Assembly (NCBI RefSeq): GCF_900091725.1
Contig: NZ_FMBW01000042.1
Span: 1-35,072, forward strand
Direction of reading: 5' to 3'
Origin: Streptomyces sp. DvalAA-43
Lineage (GTDB): Bacteria; Actinomycetota; Actinomycetes; Streptomycetales; Streptomycetaceae
Length of the DNA stretch: 35,072 nt
Shown here: positions 8,118-15,743 of the stretch, piece by piece
Layout of the letters: the number at the start of each line of letters is the position of its first letter
Position numbering within the stretch: the first letter of the stretch is position 1
Translations under genes and position numbers: made by a program
Notes under the pieces: model-generated
Databases searched by the model: none
The model's input: the letters and a program-made list of their open reading frames with translations, nothing else
Told to the model about the DNA's origin: nothing

Positions 8118-8274
8118 ACCGGCCGCGTCGCGACGCCGAGGGCCACGCAGAGCAGACCGAGGGCGGCTGCGTCCCCTCTGCCGCGGCCCTGTGTGCCCCG
8201 GCCACGGGCCTGCTGCGGACGGCGCGGGAGGGCTAAGGTTTCAGAAGGGGCGCATCGGACCGCCCAGGGACGCC

Positions 8275-9108
8275 ATGCACCGACACCACAGCGCACCGGA
8301 CAACGCCCAGGATCTCCTTGTCACGCTGGGGCGTCTCGTCGATCAGGCCCTGGAGAACATCCAGTTCCAGCGCGCCCGTGCCGAGCTGGGCCTGGCCCTG
8401 CAGCGGCACATGCTCCCCGGCGGGCTGCCCGACTTCCCTGGCCTCCGGATCGGGGCCCGGTACTCACCCTCGCAGGACGGTCTGGCCGTCGGCGGCGACT
8501 TCTACGACGCGTTCACGATGCGGGACGGGGTGGCGGCGCTGACCATCGGCGATGTCCAGGGGCACGGGGTGGAGGCCGCCGCCTTCATGGGCGAGGCCCG
8601 TGCCAGCCTCCGGGCGCTCGCCAGTGTCACGGTCGACCCCGGCGAGGTGCTGTCCTGCGCCAACGATCTGCTGATCTCGCTGGGCGGCGACCTGTTCACG
8701 ACCTGTTGTCTGCTGAGCATCCTCCCGGAGAGCGGCGAGCTGTCCGTGGCACGGGCCGGACACGTGCCGATCGTCTGGGGCACCGACGACGGCGACTCCG
8801 GCATCCTCGTCGATGCCGGGGGGATGCCCCTGGGCATCATGCGCGGCCAGCGCTACCCCGTGACCCGCCGGCGGCTGGTCCGGCCCGGATATCTGGTCCT
8901 GCTGACCGACGGGGTCGTGGAGGGGCCGTCGTACCCGATCGACGAGGGTCTCGCCGCGGTGGCGGAGCTGGTCGGCGCGGCGGACGGGGCCGATCCCGGC
9001 GAGCTGGCCGCGCGGGTGATCGAGGTGGCGGACCTGACCGGTCACGAGGACGACGCCGCCGTGCTCGTCGTCCGTTACGACGGCAGGCCCGGGGAGGCCG
9101 TCGTGTGA
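8275..9108 (+). CDS. SpoIIE-type PP2C protein phosphatase
   Basis: This 277-residue cytoplasmic Ser/Thr phosphatase is of the PP2C/SpoIIE family, which usually acts on anti-anti-sigma factors. An N-terminal helix of about 45 residues (LGRLVDQALENIQFQRARAELGLALQRHML) leads into the catalytic domain. The metal-binding acidic residues are in place: VGGDFYD (Asp75, Asp78), IGDVQGHG (Asp93), LTDGVVEG (Asp212) and GHEDDAAVLVVR (Asp259, Asp260). There is no GAF, PAS, HAMP or membrane part, so sensing must come from a partner. The ATG at 8275 gives the natural domain start; an open upstream extension in the same frame looks noncoding. A -10-like TAAGGT lies at 8234-8239. The stop overlaps the next start (GTGA), tying it to the MASE1 protein. 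Confidence 0.88.
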   Translation: MHRHHSAPDNAQDLLVTLGRLVDQALENIQFQRARAELGLALQRHMLPGGLPDFPGLRIGARYSPSQDGLAVGGDFYDAFTMRDGVAALTIGDVQGHGVEAAAFMGEARASLRALASVTVDPGEVLSCANDLLISLGGDLFTTCCLLSILPESGELSVARAGHVPIVWGTDDGDSGILVDAGGMPLGIMRGQRYPVTRRRLVRPGYLVLLTDGVVEGPSYPIDEGLAAVAELVGAADGADPGELAARVIEVADLTGHEDDAAVLVVRYDGRPGEAVV

Positions 9109-10181
9109 CACGCTCCCATCCGGTGCGGCGGGGCGGCACGGGTACAGGGACGTACCGGACCTCCCCCATTCGCCGCCATCGGCGCGCTGTCGGCGCGCCC
9201 GCCCCGGCGGCACGTGGCGGCGTGGTGTCTGATGCTGCTGTGGTGGACAGCGCACGGCTCCGGCGGCAGACGGCCCAGCTCCTGACGGTCCTCGCGGTGG
9301 CCGTCTGCTACTACGCGACGGCCCGTCTGGGGCTGCTCCAGCAGCTGGTGCGCGGCCAGGTCACCCCGCTGTGGCCGCCGACCGGGATCGCGGTCGCGGC
9401 GCTGCTCGTCCTCGGCGTGCGGAGCTGGCCGGGGATCGCTCTCGGCGCGCTCGCCGCCAACATCACCATCGGGCCCTCCGTACTGCCCGTCCTGGTCATC
9501 GCCGCCGGGAACACGGTCGCCCCGGTCTGTTCCTATCTGCTGCTGCGGCGCGCGGAGTTCCGCAAGGAACTCGACCGGCTGCGCGACGCCCTGGCGCTGG
9601 TCTTCCTGGGCGCGCTGGCGGGGACGCTGATCAGCGCGACCGCGGGCACCGGCGCCCTGGTCCTCTCGGGGGCGGTGCGGTCCGCGGACTTCTGGCCGAC
9701 CTGGTCGGTCTGGTGGACGGGCGACGCCATGGGCGTCATGGTCGTGACACCGTTCCTGCTCGTCCTGCGCAGGATCCGGAGGCCGTACGGCATCGCACCG
9801 GCGAGGTGGGCGGAGGCCGCCGCGCTGGCGGTGTGCACGGTGGCCGTCACCGTGCTGGTGACCGACACCGCCGGTGCCTCGCTGCTGTTCCTCGTGTTCC
9901 CGTTCCTGATCTGGGCCGCCTTCCGTTTCGAGCGTGCCGGCGCCGCCTGCTGCGCCCTGGGCGTGTCCACGCTGGCGATCCTCGCCGCCGGGCGGATGGC
10001 CGGCCCCTTCGACCACCACGTCCTGCTCACCAACATGATCACGCTCCAGGCCTTCAACGGAACCACCGCGCTCACCTCCCTGCTGCTGGCCGCGGTCGTC
10101 ACCGAGCGGAACAGCACATACCGCGAGATCAAGCGACTCTGTGTGCAACTCGCCGAGAAGGTGACCCAGCAGGACACGTAA
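9105..10181 (+). CDS. MASE1-domain integral membrane sensor, no output domain
   Basis: This 358-residue protein consists almost only of a MASE1 membrane module with about eight predicted helices. Family marks are the early YYATARLGLLQQL segment followed by VTPLWPPTGIAVAALLVLG, GNTVAPVCSYLLLRR, and FWPTWSVWWTGDAMGVMVVTPFLL. It ends in a short charged helix (ERNSTYREIKRLCVQLAEKV) with no kinase, GGDEF or phosphatase domain. The start at GTG 9105 is supported by GGGGAGG at 9091-9097 and by the 4-base overlap with the phosphatase stop. It gives a basic 40-residue leader before the first helix; GTG 9222 is an alternative. MASE1 is often fused to signalling outputs, so its partner is probably the coupled PP2C protein. 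Confidence 0.85.
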   Translation: MTRSHPVRRGGTGTGTYRTSPIRRHRRAVGAPAPAARGGVVSDAAVVDSARLRRQTAQLLTVLAVAVCYYATARLGLLQQLVRGQVTPLWPPTGIAVAALLVLGVRSWPGIALGALAANITIGPSVLPVLVIAAGNTVAPVCSYLLLRRAEFRKELDRLRDALALVFLGALAGTLISATAGTGALVLSGAVRSADFWPTWSVWWTGDAMGVMVVTPFLLVLRRIRRPYGIAPARWAEAAALAVCTVAVTVLVTDTAGASLLFLVFPFLIWAAFRFERAGAACCALGVSTLAILAAGRMAGPFDHHVLLTNMITLQAFNGTTALTSLLLAAVVTERNSTYREIKRLCVQLAEKVTQQDT

Positions 10182-10309
10182 ATCACTCCATCGGTCCTGC
10201 GACGGGTGCGCGGATCCGCGATCCGAAGCAGGCTGAGGGGCGACGGCACCGCGACGAGGGCAACCGGACGCCGAAAGTCGGGCGTACGGGCGCCGTAAGA
10301 GGTGGAGCC

Positions 10310-10831
10310 ATGCCCCATGTGTCTGCGAATGTCCAGGTGTCCCGCCCCGCCGAGGAGATCTTCTCGTTCCTCCGGGATCCGCGGAACCTGGCCGAGTGGT
10401 CGTCCAGCATAGACCGGGTGATAGAGGGCCCGATCGCCACCGCGCTGGGTGACGAGTACGCCTGCAAGTTTCCGGGCAGACGACGGACGCACCGGCTCCG
10501 GTGCACCGCGAGCACACCCGTCGAGTATCTGGCCTTCCGCGGTGCGGGCATGTGGACGCCCCTGGGCCGCCACTCCCCCGAGCTGGAGTTCCGGCTGAGT
10601 CCGGGCCCGCGGGGGACGACGGTCACCGTCTCGGTCAAGCCCCATCTGGACGGCGGCATGATAATACTCGCGCCGCTCGTGACGATGGCCTGGCGCCGGG
10701 ACCTGCCTGCCGAACTGCGGTGCCTGGCCGAGCTGCTGGGCGACAGGACCGGCACGGATACGGACGCGGGCGGCCCGGCTGCCGATCAGGACGCAGGGGA
10801 CGATCAGGACGCGGCCCCCTCCGTGCGATGA
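10310..10831 (+). CDS. SRPBCC (START-like) family protein
   Basis: This 173-residue protein has the helix-grip fold of the polyketide cyclase/START superfamily. It opens with HVSANVQVSRPAEEIFSFLRDPRNLAEWSSSID, the typical first strand plus the Trp-containing helix. GTTVTVSVKPHLDGG is a late strand, and a C-terminal amphipathic helix (MAWRRDLPAELRCLAELLG) covers the ligand cavity. After about residue 145 a low-complexity Asp/Gly/Ala tail follows (TDTDAGGPAADQDAGDDQD). GGTGGAG at 10301-10307 places the start at 10310. The ligand is unknown; such proteins bind or modify hydrophobic small molecules. The 128-base gap after the MASE1 gene shows no clear terminator, so cotranscription is possible. 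Confidence 0.78.
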   Translation: MPHVSANVQVSRPAEEIFSFLRDPRNLAEWSSSIDRVIEGPIATALGDEYACKFPGRRRTHRLRCTASTPVEYLAFRGAGMWTPLGRHSPELEFRLSPGPRGTTVTVSVKPHLDGGMIILAPLVTMAWRRDLPAELRCLAELLGDRTGTDTDAGGPAADQDAGDDQDAAPSVR

Positions 10832-10869
10832 GCGGGCCGGGCGGGAGGCGGGTGCCGCCGGGCGGGACG

Positions 10870-10925
10870 CCGGGAAGGGGCCGGGGTCCCCCGCACGGGG
10901 ATGTTCCCCGACCGCCCCTTCCCGG
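10870..10925 (+). terminator. Branched hairpin after the SRPBCC gene
   Basis: An 11-bp perfect stem (10870-10880 with 10915-10925) encloses a 34-base interior that is itself rich in G and C runs able to pair. It sits 38 bases after the stop at 10831. Confidence 0.6.
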
Positions 10926-11005
10926 GCCCTCGGCCGTGTTCTCCGGCTTCCGCGGCGCCCCCGGTCGCCGGACGGGCCGCGAGGGCCCGGTCTCCGGCCA
11001 CCGAG

Positions 11006-11028
11006 CGGGGCGCGCTATCGGCGCCCCG
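11006..11028 (-). terminator. Hairpin after glycerate kinase
   Basis: CGGGGCGC (11006-11013) pairs with GCGCCCCG (11021-11028) across a 7-base loop, 6 bases beyond the stop of the minus-strand glycerate kinase gene. Confidence 0.6.
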
Positions 11029-11033
11029 TCCGG

Positions 11034-12170
11034 CTAGCGCAGCAGGAAGTCGCGCGCGAGCGCCTCGGACGCGCGCTCCAGCAGCGGTCCCGCCTGGGCC
11101 ATGGAGACCGCCGGATCCGGCTCCAGGTCCGCGAGGGCGTAGGCGCGGCTGATGCCCGCCGCGGTCAGGGCCTCCGGCGGCAGGGCCAGCCGGCCGCAGA
11201 CCGCCACCACCTCGATCCCCGCGGCGCGGGCGGCCGCCGCCACGCCCGCCGGTGCCTTGCCGTGGAGGGTCTGCGCGTCGAGCGAGCCCTCCCCCGTGAT
11301 CACCAGGGTGGCGCGCGCCAGCGCCGGGGCGAAGCCGAGGACGTCGAGCATCACCTCGATGCCGGGGCGGAACCGGGCGCCGAGGGCGACCAGCGCCCCG
11401 TAGCCGATGCCGCCCGCCGCGCCCGCTCCGGGCAGTCCGGCGTGGTCCGGTCCGAGGACGGACGCGTAGTGGGCGAGCGCCGCGTCGAGGGTCGCGATGT
11501 CCTGCTCGGACGCGCCCTTCTGCCTGCCGTAGACCTCCGGGGCACCCTTCGGGCCGGTCAGCGGGTTGTCCACGTCGCTGGCAAGGATCAGGTCCACCTC
11601 GGCCAGCCTCGGATCGAGCCCGGACAGGTCCGCCTCCGCCAGCGCGGCCAGGCCGCCGCCCCCCGGGCCGACGGGCTTGCCGTCCGCGTCCAGGAAACGG
11701 GCACCGAGCGCGGCCAGCATGCCCGCGCCGCCGTCCGTGGTCGCACTGCCGCCGACGCCGAAGACGATCGTCCGGGCGCCCGCGTCGAGCGCGGCGGCGA
11801 GCAGCTCGCCGGAGCCGTACGTCGTGGCCGTGAGCGGGGCGAACACCCCCGCGGGCAGGTGCTGGAGGCCCGAGGCCTCGGCCATCTCCACCACCGCGGT
11901 GGTGTCGCGCAGCGCGTACGCCGCGGTCACCGGACCCCCGAGCGGCCCGGTCACCCGCGCCTCGCGGCGCTCGAACCCGGCGGCCACCGCCGCCGCCACC
12001 GTGCCGTCGCCGCCGTCCGCCACGGGCAGGGTCTCGACCCGCACCTCGGGGACGACCCGCCGCAGCCCGGCCGTCACCCGCTCCGCGACCTGTACGGCCG
12101 TGAGCGAGCCCTTGAACTTGTCCGCCGCGACGAGCACGCGTGCGGTCTCCATCACTGCTCCGTCCGCCAC
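11034..12170 (-). CDS. Glycerate kinase
   Basis: This 378-residue enzyme of the GlxK/GarK glycerate kinase family phosphorylates D-glycerate with ATP, feeding glyoxylate or glycerate carbon into glycolysis. Recognisable blocks are VLVAADKFKGSLTAVQVAE at the N-terminus, LPVADGGDGT, VEMAEASGLQ, FGVGGSATTDGGAGMLAALG (the conserved glycine-rich nucleotide region), GAAGGIGYG and ITGEGSLDAQTLHGKAP. The start could be GTG at 12170 (AAGGG 7 bases upstream) or ATG at 12152 (GGAG 5 bases upstream); both keep the whole domain. It stands alone between a convergent gene and the divergent NUDIX gene. Whether it serves glyoxylate released by the ethylmalonyl-CoA pathway is speculation. Confidence 0.9.
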   Translation of the reverse strand: MADGAVMETARVLVAADKFKGSLTAVQVAERVTAGLRRVVPEVRVETLPVADGGDGTVAAAVAAGFERREARVTGPLGGPVTAAYALRDTTAVVEMAEASGLQHLPAGVFAPLTATTYGSGELLAAALDAGARTIVFGVGGSATTDGGAGMLAALGARFLDADGKPVGPGGGGLAALAEADLSGLDPRLAEVDLILASDVDNPLTGPKGAPEVYGRQKGASEQDIATLDAALAHYASVLGPDHAGLPGAGAAGGIGYGALVALGARFRPGIEVMLDVLGFAPALARATLVITGEGSLDAQTLHGKAPAGVAAAARAAGIEVVAVCGRLALPPEALTAAGISRAYALADLEPDPAVSMAQAGPLLERASEALARDFLLR

Positions 12171-12275
12171 CTTGCATCCCTTGCTTTCGAACAGGCAGTC
12201 GCGCCGCCCCCGACCCTATCCGCAGCGGATACCCGCTGCCCAGAGCCGTCGTCGCTCCGGTCGCACCCCTGCCAC

Positions 12276-12288
12276 TACGCTGCCCGCG
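12276..12288 (+). promoter_or_regulatory. Leaderless -10 element of the NUDIX gene
   Basis: TACGCT at 12276-12281 ends 6 bases before the GTG at 12288, and there is no purine-rich Shine-Dalgarno. Transcription probably starts at or next to the start codon. No good -35 is visible. Confidence 0.55.
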
Positions 12289-12782
12289 TGACCACCACTG
12301 ACTACATCTCCTACATCGCGGGGCTCCCCCGGGTGCTGGCCGCCGCGGCCACCGTGTTCCGGGACGACCGGGGGCGGGTGCTGCTCGTCGAGCCGAACTA
12401 CCGGGAGGGCTGGGCCCTGCCGGGCGGAACGATCGAGTCCGACGACGGCGAGAGCCCCCGGCAGGCGGCACGGCGCGAGACCGCCGAGGAGATCGGTCTC
12501 GATCTGCCTCCGGGGCGGCTGCTCGCCATCGACTGGGCCCGCAGCCCGCGACGGCCGCCGATCGCCGCGTACCTGTACGACGGCGGGGTCCTGGACGAGG
12601 CGCAGTTGAAGTCGATCCGGCTCCAGGAGGAAGAGCTGCTGTCCTGGAAACTGGTCGGGCCCGAGGAGATCGACCGCTATCTGCTCGGCGCTCTCGCGCT
12701 GCGAGTGAGGGCCGCGCTGGACGTGCTCGAATCCGGTGGGGGCGCGGCCGAACTGGAGGACGGTCACCCGGCAGGCGGTTGA
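12288..12782 (+). CDS. NUDIX hydrolase
   Basis: This 164-residue protein hydrolyses a nucleoside diphosphate linked to another group; the substrate is not evident. The Nudix box runs from Gly47 to Gly70: GGTIE, then ESPRQAARRETAEEIGL with Arg63-Glu64 and Glu67-Glu68 as metal ligands. The spacer between the first Gly and the first conserved Glu has seven residues instead of the usual five (SDDG in place of xG), a two-residue insertion. The N-terminal strand is AAAATVFRDDRGRVLLVEPNY, and WALPGG precedes the box. The start is GTG 12288, immediately after a -10-like element, so it is probably translated from a leaderless mRNA. The C-terminal 20 residues are low complexity. It diverges from glycerate kinase. 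Confidence 0.88.
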   Translation: MTTTDYISYIAGLPRVLAAAATVFRDDRGRVLLVEPNYREGWALPGGTIESDDGESPRQAARRETAEEIGLDLPPGRLLAIDWARSPRRPPIAAYLYDGGVLDEAQLKSIRLQEEELLSWKLVGPEEIDRYLLGALALRVRAALDVLESGGGAAELEDGHPAGG

Positions 12783-12961
12783 CAAACCGGCCGGGCCCGC
12801 CCCCTCGCCGCATACAAGCCGTATTCCCGTTGTGTCCCGTTGTGCTGACTGGTCGTCACCTGGTAGTCCGGTCGACGGCTGCCGGACTCGCGTTCATGTG
12901 CCATTGGTCCGCCGTGCACGCTCGACCGGCATCATCCGGACTCCACGACAGCGGAGGGATC

Positions 12962-14164
12962 ATGCGTACGCACACGGGACACCTCGGTGGGCTGCTGGCC
13001 ACGATCGTCGCAGCGTTCGCCTGTACGGCGGTTGTCGCCACGGCACCGACGGCGCTCGCGGAACCGGTATCGGCCCCGGCCGCACACGGCAGGCTGCCGC
13101 TGTCGGTCGACGGCGGCGCCTGGCAGTCCGGCCATGTCCAGGGCATGGCCATCGACCGCCGCAAGGGCTTCATGTACTTCTCGATGACCAACCTGCTGGT
13201 CAAGACCGACCTCAGGGGCAAGCCGGTCGGCTCGGTCACCGGGTTCACCGGCCACCTCGGCGACCTGGACTTCAACGAGAAGGACGGCCGGGTCTACGGC
13301 TCGCTGGAGTACAAGGAGGCCAAGTCCTTCTACATCGCGATCCTCGACGTCGACCGCATCACCCGGATGAACATGGACGCCCAGTCCACGGGTGTCGTCT
13401 CGACCGTCTACCTCAAGGAGGTGGTGAAGGACTTCACCGCCGACATGAACGGCGACGGCGTCTTCGACGGCGACACGGGCGCCACCCCCGACCACCGCTA
13501 CGGCTGCAGCGGCATCGACGGGGTCGCGTTCGGCCCGGCGTTCGGCGACCGGCGCGGCAAGCGCGCCCAGCGGAAGCTGACGGTCGCGTACGGGGTGTAC
13601 TCCAACACCGGCCGTACGGACAACGACCACCAGGTGCTGCTCCAGTACGACGTCACCCGGTGGAAGAAGTACGAGCGCCCGCTGACCGAGTCGGCCCCGC
13701 ACACCAGCGGACCCGCCCATGTCGACGGCAAGTTCTTCGTGTACACCGGCAACACCAATTTCGGTGTGCAGAACCTGGAGTACGACGGGCACAGCGGCAA
13801 CTGGCTGATGGCCGCCTACAAGGGCGCCAAGCCGGGCTTCCCCAACTACTCGGTCTTCGCGCTGGACGGGGCGCGCAAGCCGGTGCTCGGCCCGGTGCGC
13901 GGGCAGCAGCGCCCGGAACGCGGGCTGCTGCTCCCGCTGCTGCGCGAGGGCGCGCACGACACCGCGACCGGTACGTACGGATGGCCGGCGCCGGGACAGT
14001 ACGGGCAGTACGGGCTGGTCTCGCTCGACGACGGGCGGTTCTACGTCGCGAAGAGCGGCACCGTCCAGGACGGCGGCGTCACCAAGCAGACCGCGAGCGC
14101 CGTGCTGAACACCTGGACGGGCCTGACCCCGTCGCCGTTCACCCCGGCCGGCCCTGCGGCCTGA
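12962..14164 (+). CDS. Secreted protein of unknown function with a calcium-loop motif
   Basis: This 400-residue protein has a clear Sec signal peptide: basic MRTHTGH, a hydrophobic core (LLATIVAAFACTAVVATAPTA) and a likely cleavage after Ala33 (ALA/EP). The mature part looks like a repeat-rich beta structure, with VQGMAIDRRKGFMYFSMTN, GDLDFNEKDGRVYGSLEY and FYIAILDVDRI suggesting propeller-type blades. D161-M-N163-G-D165-G-V-F-D169 is a DxNxDGxxD loop of the EF-hand/dockerin calcium-binding kind. No catalytic motif is recognised. The ATG at 12962 has GGAGGG at 12953-12958, close but usable. The 179-base gap upstream has no convincing promoter. A hairpin follows downstream. Confidence 0.75.
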   Translation: MRTHTGHLGGLLATIVAAFACTAVVATAPTALAEPVSAPAAHGRLPLSVDGGAWQSGHVQGMAIDRRKGFMYFSMTNLLVKTDLRGKPVGSVTGFTGHLGDLDFNEKDGRVYGSLEYKEAKSFYIAILDVDRITRMNMDAQSTGVVSTVYLKEVVKDFTADMNGDGVFDGDTGATPDHRYGCSGIDGVAFGPAFGDRRGKRAQRKLTVAYGVYSNTGRTDNDHQVLLQYDVTRWKKYERPLTESAPHTSGPAHVDGKFFVYTGNTNFGVQNLEYDGHSGNWLMAAYKGAKPGFPNYSVFALDGARKPVLGPVRGQQRPERGLLLPLLREGAHDTATGTYGWPAPGQYGQYGLVSLDDGRFYVAKSGTVQDGGVTKQTASAVLNTWTGLTPSPFTPAGPAA

Positions 14165-14208
14165 CGTCCACCGCGCGGACCTCGCACCCTGCGGGTCCGG
14201 CGGCTTCC

Positions 14209-14227
14209 CGAGGCCGAAATGGCCTCG
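14209..14227 (+). terminator. Hairpin after the secreted-protein gene
   Basis: CGAGGCC (14209-14215), loop GAAAT, GGCCTCG (14221-14227). A weaker 6-bp stem (14176-14181 with 14194-14199) precedes it. Both lie between the stop at 14164 and the sirtuin promoter. Confidence 0.5.
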
Positions 14228-14248
14228 CCCGGAGTGTCCGGCGCTGCG

Positions 14249-14261
14249 TACGCTCGCGGCA
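14249..14261 (+). promoter_or_regulatory. Leaderless -10 element of the sirtuin gene
   Basis: TACGCT at 14249-14254 is followed by CGCGGC and then ATG at 14261. The hexamer and its 6-base spacing are identical to those at the NUDIX gene, and no Shine-Dalgarno is present. Confidence 0.55.
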
Positions 14262-15007
14262 TGACTCTCGTCGCGATCCTCAGCGGCGCCGGTATCTCCA
14301 CGGACTCCGGCATCCCCGACTACCGCGGGCCCAAGGGGCTCTGGCGCAAGGACCCGGAGGCCGAGAAGCTCGTCACGTACGACTTCTACATGGCGGATCC
14401 GGAGATCCGGCGCCGCTCCTGGCAGATGCGCCGCACCAGCGCGACCTGGGCCGCGGAGCCGAACGCGGCCCACCGCGCGGTGGCGGAGCTGGAGCGGTCC
14501 GGCACTCCGGTCCGGGTGATCACGCAGAACGTCGACGGTCTGCACCAGCTGGCCGGGCTCCCGGCACGCAAGGTCCTGGAACTGCATGGGACGGCGCGGG
14601 AGGTGGTCTGCACCCGCTGTCATGCCCGTTCCCCGATGGCCGGGGCGCTGGCCCGGGTGGAGGCCGGAGAGGCCGACCCGCCCTGCACGGTCTGCGGCGG
14701 CATCCTGAAATCGGCCACGGTCATGTTCGGGGAGCGGCTCGATCCGGTGGTGCTGGGCGAGGCGGTGTCGATCGCCAAGGCCTGCGAGGTGTTCATCGCG
14801 GTCGGTACGACGCTCCAGGTGCAGCCCGCCGCCTCGCTGGCCGGGATCGCCGTGGACAACGGGGCACGGCTCATCGTGGTGAACGCGGAGCCGACTCCGT
14901 ACGACGAACTCGCCGAGGCGACCATCCGCGAGCCCATCGGCACGGCGCTCCCGGCGCTGCTGAAGCGGCTGGCCGCCGATGGGGCTCCGGGAGCCGAGGG
15001 GTCCTAG
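14261..15007 (+). CDS. NAD-dependent protein deacylase, Sir2 family
   Basis: This 248-residue sirtuin removes acyl groups from lysines using NAD+. The NAD-binding GAGISTDSGIPDYRG motif is at residues 9-23, TQNVDGLH at 88-95 (Gln89, Asn90, Asp92), and the catalytic His109 is in LELHG. The zinc ribbon is complete: Cys117-x2-Cys120 and Cys142-x2-Cys145. VGTTLQVQPAASL and IVVNAEPTPYD complete the Rossmann fold. The start is ATG 14261, directly behind a -10 element, so the mRNA is probably leaderless. Its TAG stop overlaps, base for base, the stop of the convergent gene (CTAG at 15004-15007). Which acyl group it prefers cannot be told. Confidence 0.93.
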   Translation: MTLVAILSGAGISTDSGIPDYRGPKGLWRKDPEAEKLVTYDFYMADPEIRRRSWQMRRTSATWAAEPNAAHRAVAELERSGTPVRVITQNVDGLHQLAGLPARKVLELHGTAREVVCTRCHARSPMAGALARVEAGEADPPCTVCGGILKSATVMFGERLDPVVLGEAVSIAKACEVFIAVGTTLQVQPAASLAGIAVDNGARLIVVNAEPTPYDELAEATIREPIGTALPALLKRLAADGAPGAEGS

Positions 15008-15408
15008 TGCTCCAGTTCCTGCTGTACGCGGCGGGAGGCGCGGAAGGTGTACAGGTCGAGGATCTCCGGCGGGTCCGCCAGCCCCGGACCGCCCGCCTCG
15101 ACCCAGGCGACGATGTCCGCCACCGCGTCCGGGTCGTTGACCAGCCCGAGCCAGACCGGGCGGCCGCCCGCACGGCGGCCCTCGGCCGACGGCTGCACGA
15201 CGATGACATTGGCCTGTTCGCAGGCGTCCAGGCACTCCACGGCGCGTACCGTCGCCCGCTCGCCCAGCGACCGCCGCAGCTCGGCGAGCTGGCCGGCGTG
15301 GTCCACGTCCGGGATCTTGGGCGTCCCGCAGCAGCAGCCGCGGCAGACGCTGACGGTGGGCCGGGGCGCTCCCTGGGCGGGGACCGCCCTTCGGGTGCGG
15401 CGGCTCAT
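15004..15408 (-). CDS. 2Fe-2S ferredoxin-like (thioredoxin-fold) protein
   Basis: This 134-residue protein has four cysteines in the pattern of thioredoxin-like 2Fe-2S ferredoxins: VSVCRGCCCG near residue 22, and VECLDACEQANVIVVQP about 40 residues later. A basic N-terminus (MSRRTRR) precedes the domain. Such proteins carry a single iron-sulfur cluster; the electron partner is not evident here. I chose ATG 15408 because a possible -10 (TACAGT, minus strand 15455-15450) lies about 40 bases upstream and because the coding sequence upstream of it would run through the riboswitch region. The Shine-Dalgarno is weak (GGAAGC). It converges with the sirtuin gene with overlapping stops and diverges from the riboswitch-controlled transporter. 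Confidence 0.75.
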   Translation of the reverse strand: MSRRTRRAVPAQGAPRPTVSVCRGCCCGTPKIPDVDHAGQLAELRRSLGERATVRAVECLDACEQANVIVVQPSAEGRRAGGRPVWLGLVNDPDAVADIVAWVEAGGPGLADPPEILDLYTFRASRRVQQELEH

Positions 15409-15449
15409 ACGGGGACGCTTCCGGTGCGGGCGAGGACGATCACCAGGGG

Positions 15450-15513
15450 ACTGTACCCATCCCCGCCAGAGGGTCGAACACACGCTCGTTCCCGTGGGCG
15501 GGTGGGGTACAGT
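15450..15513. promoter_or_regulatory. Divergent promoter pair with mirrored TACAGT -10 boxes
   Basis: TACAGT occurs on the plus strand at 15508-15513, 10 bases before the riboswitch. It occurs again on the minus strand at 15455-15450, upstream of the ferredoxin-like gene. The minus copy has a weak TTCGAC 17 bases upstream; the plus copy has no good -35. This is the first part of the only gap over 300 bases without a gene (15409-15743). Confidence 0.45.
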
Positions 15514-15522
15514 TGGTGGCTG

Positions 15523-15621
15523 CGAAGGGGAGTAGCCCCGCAAACCGGTCGTCGACACACTGGAACCTCCGGGTTCCCGGTGGCCGGGCTCGTGGATCAT
15601 CGCGGGCGGGCGAGACCTTCG
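15523..15621 (+). promoter_or_regulatory. yybP-ykoY (manganese) riboswitch aptamer
   Basis: The 5' strand reads GAAGGGGAGTAGCC, the hallmark of the yybP-ykoY element, and the 3' strand reads GCGAGACCTTC, matching the conserved AGCAAGACCTT end. CGAAGG (15523-15528) and CCTTCG (15616-15621) close stem P1 around a 99-base aptamer with internal hairpins. The class senses Mn2+ and usually turns on manganese exporters. The gene downstream is a UPF0016 family exporter, as expected. The region between (15622-15743) would be the expression platform; an 8-bp stem (15663-15670 with 15715-15722) could form there, ahead of the start codon. Confidence 0.87.
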
Positions 15622-15743
15622 GTCAGGTATGACACGCCCGCGTCCGTGGGCGCTGACGTCATGCCGGGCCGAGTGGTCCTCCGGATGCCCGAGTGGCGCT
15701 TCGCGAAGGCCCGGGGCCCGGCTCCTACAGAAAGCCACCCGGA

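Noticed and set aside
12779..12816. TTGACA at 12779-12784 with CATACA near 12811 as a promoter for the secreted protein
   Set aside because: The spacing is about 26 bases, far from the usual 16-19.
15693..15743. Earlier start for the UPF0016 exporter adding 17 residues
   Set aside because: The added residues (Gly/Pro-rich) are unlike the family N-terminus and fall in the riboswitch expression platform.
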